Below are positions 19,244-25,685 of a DNA stretch of 64,000 bases, in pieces. Position 1 is the first letter of the stretch. Every line of letters starts with the position of its first letter. Position numbers and translations under genes: made by a program. This DNA is from Gelatiniphilus marinus. Its GTDB lineage: Bacteria; Bacteroidota; Bacteroidia; Flavobacteriales; Flavobacteriaceae. The stretch lies in NCBI RefSeq assembly GCF_042678305.1, contig NZ_JBHUDT010000002.1. One strand, 5' to 3'. The notes beneath the pieces are model-generated. The model did no database searches, was not told the DNA's origin, and saw only the letters and a list, made by a program, of their open reading frames with translations.

Positions 19244-19322
19244 GCAGTAGCCAGTATTCAGTTTGCAGTAATAAGTATGTGGAAAATAGTATTATGACTG
19301 CAAACTGAATACTGGCTACTGC
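19244..19322. repeat. 26-bp perfect inverted repeat after guaA
   Basis: Left arm 19244-19269 and right arm 19297-19322 are exact reverse complements over 26 bases, with a 27-nt spacer. The left arm begins GCAGTAGCCAGTATTCAG. A related unpaired copy occurs at 40078-40115. As RNA it would form a very stable hairpin 8 nt after the guaA stop, although no T-tract follows, so its role as terminator is uncertain. It resembles the small mobile palindromes common in flavobacterial intergenic DNA. Confidence 0.9.
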
Positions 19323-19332
19323 GGACTGTTTT

Positions 19333-19437
19333 GCGTTAGGGATTGCAGTGGAAAGCCCACAGCGACGCAGGAGCGAGGACTTGTAACGTAAAGCCCGACC
19401 ATTTGCACTGAGCGCAGTCGAAGTGTTGTGGTAACGC
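19333..19437. repeat. Dispersed repeat, copy A (GCGTTAGGGATTG ... GGTAACGC)
   Basis: This 105-nt element begins GCGTTAGGGATTG and ends in TAACGC, giving 6-bp terminal inverted repeats. It shares the 5' end, an internal AGCCCGACC, and the segment CTGAGCGCAGTCGAAG with a second copy at 38076-38214. It is GC-rich compared with its surroundings and lies between guaA and the LysM gene. No ORF fits. The remaining DNA up to 19594 holds AT-rich sequence and presumably the LysM gene promoter. Confidence 0.8.
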
Positions 19438-19594
19438 CCAAATAAAAAATTTGAAAACGTAAATAGTTAGTTTTGGCATGTTATATGCTAATAATTTAGA
19501 AGAAATGGATGTTACATCCTTAATTTGAAAAAACATCGTATATAATTAAATTACCAGTGTTTTATTATATTTATATCGATTAGACAGCAACAGC

Positions 19595-21520
19595 ATGAAT
19601 AGATTTTTTTTAGTATTGGTTTTGGTATTCGCATTAGGCTTTACTTCGGTTAATGCCCAAAACTTTAGCACACATCAAGTTAAAAAAGGCGAAACTATTG
19701 AAGCGATAGCGAAACGGTATTTTGTAACGCCATCTGAGATTTATGCCTTAAATCCGGATGCCAAAAAAGAATTGAAACCCAATACGGTTTTGATTATTCC
19801 GTTGTCGAAAGCCAAAAAGCCTAAAACGGTTGTTGTTAAAGAGTTGCAGGGGTTTAAAAAGCATAAAACGAGACGTAAAGAAACCTTGTACAGTTTGGCT
19901 AAAAAGTATGATATTGCTGAAGAGGACATAAAAAAGTACAATAAATTTTTATATGCCGATCCGCTTAGAAAAGGCGATAAACTTCAAATCCCCATATTTA
20001 AAATTACAGAAGAAATTGAAGAAGAACCTACAAAAACTTACGTAGTACAACCCAAAGAAGGGAAGTGGCGTATTGCTTATAAATTTGGGATTTCGGTTAA
20101 AGAGTTGGAAGAACTTAACCCAGAAATGGGCGAGGTTTTAAAAGACGGACAGGAAATTATTGTGCCCAATATTGAAGATGAAGATGAAAAAGAAGTTGAC
20201 GAAAAATACAGCTATTACAAAGTATTGCCAAAAGAAGGTTTTTATCGATTAAAACTTAAATTAGGATTGGAAAAAGAAGCCTTGGAAGCTTTAAATCCGG
20301 GTTTAGCTGAAAGTGGTTTAAAAGTAGGCATGATTTTAAAAGTGCCATTTAACGAAGCTATTTCAATTGAAACATCAAACAGCATTAATTTAGCCGATAG
20401 TATTGTAGATTTTAACTCGAAACGCATTGCTATTATGTTGCCTTTTAGGTTGAACAGAGTGGATTTTCAGTCTAAAGCAGATACTAAAAACAGCATTGTA
20501 AAAGATCGTTATTTAGATACTTCGCTCGATTTTTACTCGGGTGTTTTATTGGCCATTGATTCTTTAAAGACATTGGGCGTTTCGCTAAAAGTAGATGTTT
20601 ACGATACTAAAAATGAAGTTGGAGAAGTTTCAAAAATAATAGATGATAAAGATTTTGAAACGGTTGATGCCGTAATAGGGCCTTTAACCTCAAATACCTT
20701 TGATAAAGCGGCTTCTAAGTTAAGGCCATACAATGTGCCCGTGGTTTCGCCAATTGGGTTGAACTTAAAATTATACGACAATGTATTCCAATCCAGAGCG
20801 CCAAACGATAAATTGAAAAGCACTTTGGTAAATTATATTAAAGCAGATACTTTAGCGGATAACATTATGGTTATTTCTGATTCTAAGCACACTGCAATTT
20901 CAAATAGTTTAAAGCGCGATTTTAATTATGCCAAACAAGTCCATTCCAGAAAAAACAAAGAAAGTGGGGAAGATGAGTTTTTCGTTATTAAAGAAGATAT
21001 TGAAGGCGCTTTAAAACCCGGTAAAAACATAGTTTTCTTAGAAACTAAAAATGAAGGATTTGTATCTAACGTTACCAGTATTTTAGCTTCGTTAATTAAG
21101 GCTGAAGATAAAAGTACCAATACCGAGGCAATAGAAATTACTTTGGCAACTACCAACATGAATAGGGCATTTACCGGCGATGGCGTTTCTAACGAGCATC
21201 TGTCAAAATTACAATTTCTTTATGCAACGACTTCTAAATCGTACAAAGAAACCGATAATAATCCTTTTGTAAAACGTTACGAAAAATTATATAACACAAC
21301 ACCAAATAGTGCTGCTGTAAAAGGTTTCGATTTAACCATGGACGTGGTATTGCGTTTGGTAACTTCAGAAGATTTATATATGTCGGTTAACAATGCACCA
21401 TTAACTGAATATGTAGAAAATAAGTTTGCGTACAAAAAGAAACTTTTTGGGGGCTATTACAACAATACGGTGTATTTGGTTAATTACCAAGACTTAACCA
21501 TTGTTGAGGTTAAACAATAA
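19595..21520 (+). CDS. LysM-repeat protein fused to a periplasmic ligand-binding-like domain
   Basis: The 641-residue protein has a signal peptide (MNRFFLVLVLVFALGFTSVNAQ). Residues about 25-265 hold four LysM-like units: HQVKKGETIEAIAKRYFV, HKTRRKETLYSLAKKYDI, YVVQPKEGKWRIAYKFGI and YKVLPKEGFYRLKLKLGL, each followed by an (A/E)LNP-type end. Residues about 275-640 resemble a Leu/Ile/Val-type (Peripla_BP_6) substrate-binding fold (RIAIMLPFRLN ... DFYSGVLLAIDSLK ... VDAVIGPLTSNTF). LysM units bind peptidoglycan, so this is probably a wall-tethered periplasmic protein. This fusion is recurrent in Flavobacteriaceae; whether the second domain binds a ligand is unknown. No transporter genes are adjacent. 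Confidence 0.88.
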   Translation: MNRFFLVLVLVFALGFTSVNAQNFSTHQVKKGETIEAIAKRYFVTPSEIYALNPDAKKELKPNTVLIIPLSKAKKPKTVVVKELQGFKKHKTRRKETLYSLAKKYDIAEEDIKKYNKFLYADPLRKGDKLQIPIFKITEEIEEEPTKTYVVQPKEGKWRIAYKFGISVKELEELNPEMGEVLKDGQEIIVPNIEDEDEKEVDEKYSYYKVLPKEGFYRLKLKLGLEKEALEALNPGLAESGLKVGMILKVPFNEAISIETSNSINLADSIVDFNSKRIAIMLPFRLNRVDFQSKADTKNSIVKDRYLDTSLDFYSGVLLAIDSLKTLGVSLKVDVYDTKNEVGEVSKIIDDKDFETVDAVIGPLTSNTFDKAASKLRPYNVPVVSPIGLNLKLYDNVFQSRAPNDKLKSTLVNYIKADTLADNIMVISDSKHTAISNSLKRDFNYAKQVHSRKNKESGEDEFFVIKEDIEGALKPGKNIVFLETKNEGFVSNVTSILASLIKAEDKSTNTEAIEITLATTNMNRAFTGDGVSNEHLSKLQFLYATTSKSYKETDNNPFVKRYEKLYNTTPNSAAVKGFDLTMDVVLRLVTSEDLYMSVNNAPLTEYVENKFAYKKKLFGGYYNNTVYLVNYQDLTIVEVKQ

Positions 21521-21547
21521 GCTTTAAAACAAAACGTTTTAATATCA

Positions 21548-21600
21548 CGTCATTGCGAAGAAGTCTCGATAGTTATCGGGACGACTGTGGCAATCTCATA
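21548..21600. repeat. Dispersed repeat CGTCATTGCGAAG ... GTGGCAATCT with nested palindrome
   Basis: The element starts CGTCATTGCGAAG and ends ACTGTGGCAATCTCAT. Between these ends sits a near-palindrome, GTCTCGATAGTTATCGGGAC (21563-21582), one of the iterated palindromes in this window. The copy at 22200-22288 has the same outer ends but a short linker in place of the nested palindrome. Confidence 0.8.
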
Positions 21601-21656
21601 AAAAGAAATATTACAAGCACCCAAATCCTCTAATTGTTTTTTAATCTTTATTTTCT

Positions 21657-22193
21657 GTGGCAAAAATACTCCTTGTTTTATGTTGTTTTGTTTATGTTCA
21701 AGACGAACCAACACGATCTTGGAACGCATCTTACAAGCTATCTTGGGCAGATTTTAAAGGGCAACCAAACCACAACGTAAGCGCAGTTGCTATTACGGCT
21801 TCTGGTATTTCGTTTGGGTTTTCGGTACGCGAAACAGACTCTAAAGTTGTTGGCTTTACAACCGAAGTGTTTTGTTATTTTTACCCAGAACAATCCTGGT
21901 ATAAACCCAATCTTGCAGACAATCATGTTTTAGGGCACGAGCAATTACATTTTGATATTACCGAATTGCACGTACGTAAATTTAGGCAACGTATAAGTGG
22001 GCTTAAAGTATCGAATACTATTAAAAGTGAATTGCGCCAGCTTAACAAAACCATTAATAAAGAATTGGCCGAAATGCAAGATAAATATGATGCCGAAACC
22101 AATTATTCAAGACATCTAGAAAATCAAGAAACATGGAAAAATTATATTGCGGACCAACTTAATAAGCTATCAAAATACAAATCGGTAGATTAA
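21657..22193 (+). CDS. DUF922-type putative secreted zinc protease
   Basis: The GTG at 21657 is the only good start, because an in-frame stop lies 13 nt upstream and no ATG follows until well into the domain. Residues 1-15 are hydrophobic (AKILLVLCCFVYVQ) and may act as a short export signal. The 178-residue protein carries HEQLHFD (H94, E95, H98, D100), the metalloprotease-like motif of DUF922 proteins, and a C-terminal helical region rich in Lys and Glu. WNASYKLSWADFKG is the usual family opening. It lies between two copies of the same dispersed repeat. The substrate is unknown. Confidence 0.8.
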   Translation: MAKILLVLCCFVYVQDEPTRSWNASYKLSWADFKGQPNHNVSAVAITASGISFGFSVRETDSKVVGFTTEVFCYFYPEQSWYKPNLADNHVLGHEQLHFDITELHVRKFRQRISGLKVSNTIKSELRQLNKTINKELAEMQDKYDAETNYSRHLENQETWKNYIADQLNKLSKYKSVD

Positions 22194-22199
22194 TATTTC

Positions 22200-22288
22200 C
22201 GTCATTGCGAAGGAGGAACGACTGTGGCAATCTGTTAAATTATTATCAGTCTGCCACGTTTTAAGAAAAAATAAAACTCGCAGTGACG
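22200..22288. repeat. Dispersed repeat forming an 89-nt hairpin
   Basis: CGTCATTGCGA (22200-22210) pairs with TCGCAGTGACG (22278-22288) with one mismatch. Inside, GTGGCAATCTG (22224-22234) pairs imperfectly with CAGTCTGCCAC (22246-22256). It begins 6 nt after the DUF922 stop. It shares its left half with the element at 21548-21600. It could act as a transcript end but has no T-tract. Confidence 0.8.
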
Positions 22289-22312
22289 ATAATTTTAAAG
22301 TAAAATCAATTT

Positions 22313-22540
22313 ATGACTCCAGATAAAGATTTCCTAATAAAACTAGCACATACCAAAATGCCTTTTGGAAAATATAAAGACCGCTATTTAATTGATTTAC
22401 CAGAATATTATGTGGTTTGGTACAACAATAAAGGCTTCCCAAAAGGAAAATTAGGCGATATGCTTAAACAGGTTTACGAGCTTAAATTAAATGGATTGGA
22501 AGATTTAATTAGGAATATTCAAAGGAAGTATCCTAGGTAG
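22313..22540 (+). CDS. DUF3820-type small protein
   Basis: The 75-residue product has the family's MPFGKYKDRYLIDLPEYYV core and a WYNNKGFPKGKLGDML segment, followed by a helical Lys/Leu-rich end. Family members are small cytoplasmic proteins of unknown function. No signal peptide or membrane helix is visible. It lies between a dispersed repeat and the attC-like structure, and may be the last chromosomal gene before the toxin-antitoxin cassette. Confidence 0.82.
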   Translation: MTPDKDFLIKLAHTKMPFGKYKDRYLIDLPEYYVVWYNNKGFPKGKLGDMLKQVYELKLNGLEDLIRNIQRKYPR

Positions 22541-22554
22541 TTTTTTGAAAGGGA

Positions 22555-22782
22555 CGTTCGGCGGTATGTGCCCGATAGGGCTAAATGCCGCCGAACGGTC
22601 GTGTATATGGCTCGTAGCGTGCAAATTAGTGATATATTTTCGGTCAAGCACGAGCCGAATTTTTTAATTTTCTTATTATCTTTCTTTTCAATAAGCCAAA
22701 TTAAAAAATTTGGCGGACTTCGCAAATATTCCTGAACTTTGTATTAAGCAACTAACTAGCTATGAGCTATATGCGTTGTTGT
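22555..22782 (-). repeat. attC-like long imperfect palindrome downstream of higBA
   Basis: On the minus strand this begins about 16 nt after the antitoxin stop. The outer arms are TATATGGCTCGTAGC (22604-22618) and, on the other side, the reverse complement of CATATAGCTCATAGC; 12 of 15 positions pair, and the three exceptions are all G/A or T/C changes that still allow G-U pairing in RNA. Inner arms include GGCTCGTAGCGTGC with GCACGAGCC (22648-22656) and AATTTTTTAATTT with AAATTAAAAAATT. At the far end a separate hairpin has 10-bp perfect arms CGTTCGGCGG / CCGCCGAACG (22555-22564, 22588-22597) with an inner GCCC-GATA-GGGC. The organisation, gene then long single-sided palindrome in the same orientation, is that of an integron gene cassette. 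No integrase is present. Confidence 0.55.
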
Positions 22783-22797
22783 AAAACGTACTTTTCG

Positions 22798-23088
22798 CTA
22801 CACTTCAATTGATATATTAACTTTTCCGCCAAGTCCTTTTTCCACAATATCAAACAATGTTTTTAAAGTCAGATTACTGCCATTATTTTCCACACGAGAG
22901 ATATAAGTTCGTTTTTTGTCAATCAGTTCGCCAAGTTGTTCTTGAGTGAGATTTTTTTCTTCACGGGCGTTGCGTAAAAGCAAACCAATTTTAAACGATT
23001 CAAAGTCTCTGTCAAGTTCGTCTCTGCGTTCAGTTCCTTTTTTTCCGTAAACTGTGTCCTTTATGTCTTTCCAACTTTTAGTTTCCAT
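22798..23088 (-). CDS. HigA-like antitoxin with XRE-type helix-turn-helix
   Basis: The 96-residue protein has an XRE HTH in residues about 35-90: IGLLLRNAREEKNLTQEQLG, then ELIDKKRTYISRVENNG, then LTLKTLFDIVEKGL. It should neutralise the upstream toxin and repress the operon by binding DNA. It overlaps the toxin gene by 11 nt, and toxin-before-antitoxin order is typical of higBA. A 16-bp palindrome inside the operon promoter is a likely binding site. An N-terminal ~30-residue extension (SWKDIKDTVYGKKGTERRDE) probably contacts the toxin. Confidence 0.88.
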   Translation of the reverse strand: METKSWKDIKDTVYGKKGTERRDELDRDFESFKIGLLLRNAREEKNLTQEQLGELIDKKRTYISRVENNGSNLTLKTLFDIVEKGLGGKVNISIEV

Positions 23089-23434
23089 TTCCTTTGTTTT
23101 TTTCTTCGTAATACTCTTTCATTAATCGGACAGCTTTATCAATTTCCTTTTTCGGTGTTTTCTGCGTCTTTTTTGTAAATCCGTTTAAGAGTATAACTAA
23201 CTTACCTTTGTCGAAGAAGCAAAAAACTCGCCAAATATTCGAACCTAATTTTATTCGGGCTTCAAAAAGTCCCTTGTGAGTTTTCATTGGCGCCAAATAT
23301 GTTTTCGGCACGTGCTGATAGGTTTCGATTATTTCAATGACCTTAAATATTTTGTCCTGAACCTTTTTCGGTTGAGCAAGCAAAAACTCCTCGAAATAAT
23401 TTTTATACTGTATTACTTGCCTAACTTTTTCCAT
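23078..23434 (-). CDS. HigB/RelE-like toxin
   Basis: The 118-residue product matches the RelE/HigB superfamily (phage-derived Gp49-like group): FLLAQPKKVQDKIFKVIEII, then LKTHKGLFEARIKLGSN-like core (MKTHKGLFEARIKLGS), IWRVFCFFDKGKLVILLNGF and the basic end KKTQKTPKKEIDKAVRLMKEYYEE. Such toxins cleave mRNA at the ribosome; the basic and aromatic residues of the IWRVFCFF / GFTKKTQK segments match the usual active region. It is first in the operon and has a strong promoter with a 5-nt leader. It appears intact. Confidence 0.9.
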   Translation of the reverse strand: MEKVRQVIQYKNYFEEFLLAQPKKVQDKIFKVIEIIETYQHVPKTYLAPMKTHKGLFEARIKLGSNIWRVFCFFDKGKLVILLNGFTKKTQKTPKKEIDKAVRLMKEYYEEKNKGNGN

Positions 23435-23439
23435 TCAGA

Positions 23440-23470
23440 CAAATGTAACTTAAAAGTTACTATTTTCAAA
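23440..23470 (-). promoter_or_regulatory. higBA promoter with embedded 16-bp palindrome
   Basis: On the minus strand, TTTG (23470-23467), 19 nt, then TACATTTG (23447-23440) is a perfect match to the Bacteroidota promoter consensus. The palindrome GTAACTT-AA-AAGTTAC (23445-23460) lies in the spacer and touches the -7 box, the right place for repression by the HTH antitoxin. Only TCTGA separates the -7 box from the toxin ATG. Confidence 0.75.
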
Positions 23471-23528
23471 AAATTCAGATGTTTATTTTTAATTCTGGAT
23501 GTTTTTTGGGTATGTTTTACAATTGAAT

Positions 23529-23563
23529 TTGGATATCGATTGTTATAAATTATCGATATCCAA
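23529..23563. repeat. 12-bp perfect inverted repeat
   Basis: TTGGATATCGAT (23529-23540) and ATCGATATCCAA (23552-23563) are exact reverse complements with an 11-nt spacer. The site lies about 60 nt upstream of the higBA -33 box and 350 nt upstream of the pyrG promoter. It has no T-tract and looks more like a protein-binding or recombination site than a terminator. Confidence 0.75.
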
Positions 23564-23911
23564 TCGTTAAACGAAGTTATCGTTTTTTTCTCACAAAGTC
23601 AAGTGCTTTGCTTATAACAACTCCTCATAATAAATACCTTTGGATTTAACTTAATCAATATCAATTATATCTTCTTTACTGATGTTTTTCCGGATTTCAC
23701 TCTAAGTACTTTATCAATATCTTCAAGATCTAAAGACCATTTTATAATACCGGGGTGTGTAATAAAAAAGCAACTTTATTGTATTAACTGCTCGTTTAGT
23801 TTCAAGATACTATTACATCTATGTATTTTAAAGGAATTTATAGATTATAATGCTCACGTATTTTAAATGACATTTTTTGTTAATAAGAATAACTAAATAA
23901 CCAAAAACTAA

Positions 23912-23944
23912 TTCTGAAATAACTATTTTAATTTTGTAAATTTG
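23912..23944 (+). promoter_or_regulatory. Putative pyrG promoter with tandem -7 boxes
   Basis: TAATTTTG (23929-23936) and TAAATTTG (23937-23944) both fit TAnnTTTG and abut. TTCTG at 23912-23916 lies 20 nt before the second box and may serve as a weak -33 element. The leader to the ATG at 23965 would be about 15 nt. Confidence 0.5.
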
Positions 23945-23964
23945 CCTGCGTTTATAAGCGCAAC

Positions 23965-25605
23965 ATGACAACTACAACAAAATACATATTTGTAACCGGT
24001 GGTGTTACATCATCTTTAGGAAAAGGCATTATCGCTGCATCTTTGGCTAAACTGTTACAGGCTCAAGGGTACAGGGTAACCATTCAAAAATTAGATCCGT
24101 ACATTAATGTAGATCCTGGAACCTTAAACCCTTACGAGCACGGAGAATGTTACGTTACCGAAGATGGCGCAGAAACCGATCTAGATTTAGGCCATTACGA
24201 GCGTTTTTTAAACGTACCAACCAGTCAAGCCAACAATGTAACAACGGGCAGAATTTACCAAAGTGTTATCCAAAAAGAGCGCAGAGGCGAGTTTTTAGGT
24301 AAAACCGTACAAGTTGTGCCTCATATTACAGACGAGATAAAACACCGTGTGCAACTGTTAGGAAAATCTGGCGATTACGATATTGTAATTACCGAAATTG
24401 GCGGAACGGTAGGCGATATTGAATCTTTACCATACATTGAAGCGGTACGCCAGTTACGCTGGGATTTGGGCGAGAATAACGGTATTGTAATTCATTTAAC
24501 CTTAGTGCCTTATTTGTCTGCCGCGGGCGAATTAAAAACCAAACCCACCCAACATAGTGTAAAAACCTTAATGGAAAGTGGTGTGCAAGCCGATATTTTA
24601 GTGTGCAGAACAGAGCACGATTTACCCAAAGATTTACGCCGTAAACTAGCATTATTCTGTAACGTTCGCGAAGAAGCCGTTATTCAATCTATTGATGCAT
24701 CAACCATTTACGACGTGCCTAACTTAATGCTTGAAGAGGGGCTAGATAAAGTTGTGTTAAATAAATTAGCTTTAAAAAGTTCAACTCCAAATATCACAAA
24801 ATGGAATCAGTTTTTAACACGCCACAAAAACCCCAAATCTGAAATTACAATAGGATTAATAGGTAAATATGTCGAGTTGCAAGACTCGTATAAATCTATT
24901 TTAGAGTCCTTTATTCACGCTGGAGCGGAAAATGAAGTGAAAGTAAATATAGAGTCTGTTCATTCAGAATACATAAACAGCGACAATGCCAAGTTAAAAC
25001 TATCGCATTTAGATGGTATTTTGGTGGCGCCCGGTTTTGGTGAGCGCGCTATTGAAGGTAAAATTAATACGGTTAAATACGTACGCGAAAACAACATACC
25101 GTTTTTCGGAATTTGTTTAGGCATGCAAATGGCGGTTATAGAGTTTGCCAGAAATGTTTTAAAATTAACAGATGCCGATTCTACAGAAATGAATGCAAAT
25201 ACCCAGCACCCTGTTATCAATTTAATGGAAGACCAAAAAAACATTACCGATAAAGGTGGAACTATGCGTTTGGGCGCTTGGGACTGTAATTTGAAAATGG
25301 GCAGCAAGGTTAAAGATATTTATAAAACCGAAACCATTAGCGAGCGCCACAGGCACCGTTACGAATTTAACAGCAAGTATAAAACACAAATTGAAGCTGC
25401 CGGCATGCTTGCAACGGGTACAAATCCAGAAACCGGTTTGGTTGAAATTGTTGAAATTTCAGAACACCCCTGGTTTGTTGGCGTACAATATCACCCAGAA
25501 TATAAAAGCACCGTGGCAAATCCGCACCCACTTTTTGTGGCATTTGTTAAAGCGGCGCTAGGCCATCATAAAAGAAAAAAAGGTGTCAGTATGGCACAAA
25601 AATAA
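23965..25605 (+). CDS. pyrG: CTP synthase (glutamine-hydrolysing)
   Basis: The 546-residue cytosolic enzyme makes CTP from UTP with glutamine and ATP. The N-terminal synthetase domain has TGGVTSSLGKGIIAASLA (residues ~11-28), the DPYINVDPGTLNPYEHGE segment, GGTVGDIES and CRTEHDLPKDLRRK. The glutamine amidotransferase domain has the nucleophile in PFFGICLGMQ and the His-Glu pair in GVQYHPEYKS. Length is typical. It has a promoter of its own, and the next gene, yidC, follows after an 80-nt gap containing a hairpin repeat. Overlap of pyrG with yidC as neighbours is common in this family. Confidence 0.98.
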   Translation: MTTTTKYIFVTGGVTSSLGKGIIAASLAKLLQAQGYRVTIQKLDPYINVDPGTLNPYEHGECYVTEDGAETDLDLGHYERFLNVPTSQANNVTTGRIYQSVIQKERRGEFLGKTVQVVPHITDEIKHRVQLLGKSGDYDIVITEIGGTVGDIESLPYIEAVRQLRWDLGENNGIVIHLTLVPYLSAAGELKTKPTQHSVKTLMESGVQADILVCRTEHDLPKDLRRKLALFCNVREEAVIQSIDASTIYDVPNLMLEEGLDKVVLNKLALKSSTPNITKWNQFLTRHKNPKSEITIGLIGKYVELQDSYKSILESFIHAGAENEVKVNIESVHSEYINSDNAKLKLSHLDGILVAPGFGERAIEGKINTVKYVRENNIPFFGICLGMQMAVIEFARNVLKLTDADSTEMNANTQHPVINLMEDQKNITDKGGTMRLGAWDCNLKMGSKVKDIYKTETISERHRHRYEFNSKYKTQIEAAGMLATGTNPETGLVEIVEISEHPWFVGVQYHPEYKSTVANPHPLFVAFVKAALGHHKRKKGVSMAQK

Positions 25606-25639
25606 AATTGGATAGTTTATTGAATAGATAAATTTATAA

Positions 25640-25672
25640 AGACCTGATAGGTATCTAAAACCTGTCAGGTCT
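25640..25672. repeat. Hairpin repeat (AGACCTG / CAGGTCT) just upstream of yidC
   Basis: AGACCTGATAGGT (25640-25652) and ACCTGTCAGGTCT (25660-25672) are reverse complements with one mismatch and a 7-nt loop. It ends 13 nt before the yidC ATG. The type is a familiar small flavobacterial palindrome. Because it lies in the leader of yidC it could affect transcript stability or translation, and without a T-tract it is a poor terminator for pyrG. Confidence 0.75.
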
Positions 25673-25685
25673 AAAATTTAATTAC

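Larger units (their letters stand above)
23435..23964. other. 530-nt intergenic region between higB and pyrG
   Basis: The left end holds the higBA promoter, the middle a 12-bp inverted repeat (23529-23563), and the right end the pyrG promoter. Between about 23570 and 23900 I see no ORF with coding character, no terminator with a T-tract and no known RNA. If the toxin-antitoxin pair is a mobile cassette, its second boundary should lie in this stretch. Confidence 0.5.
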
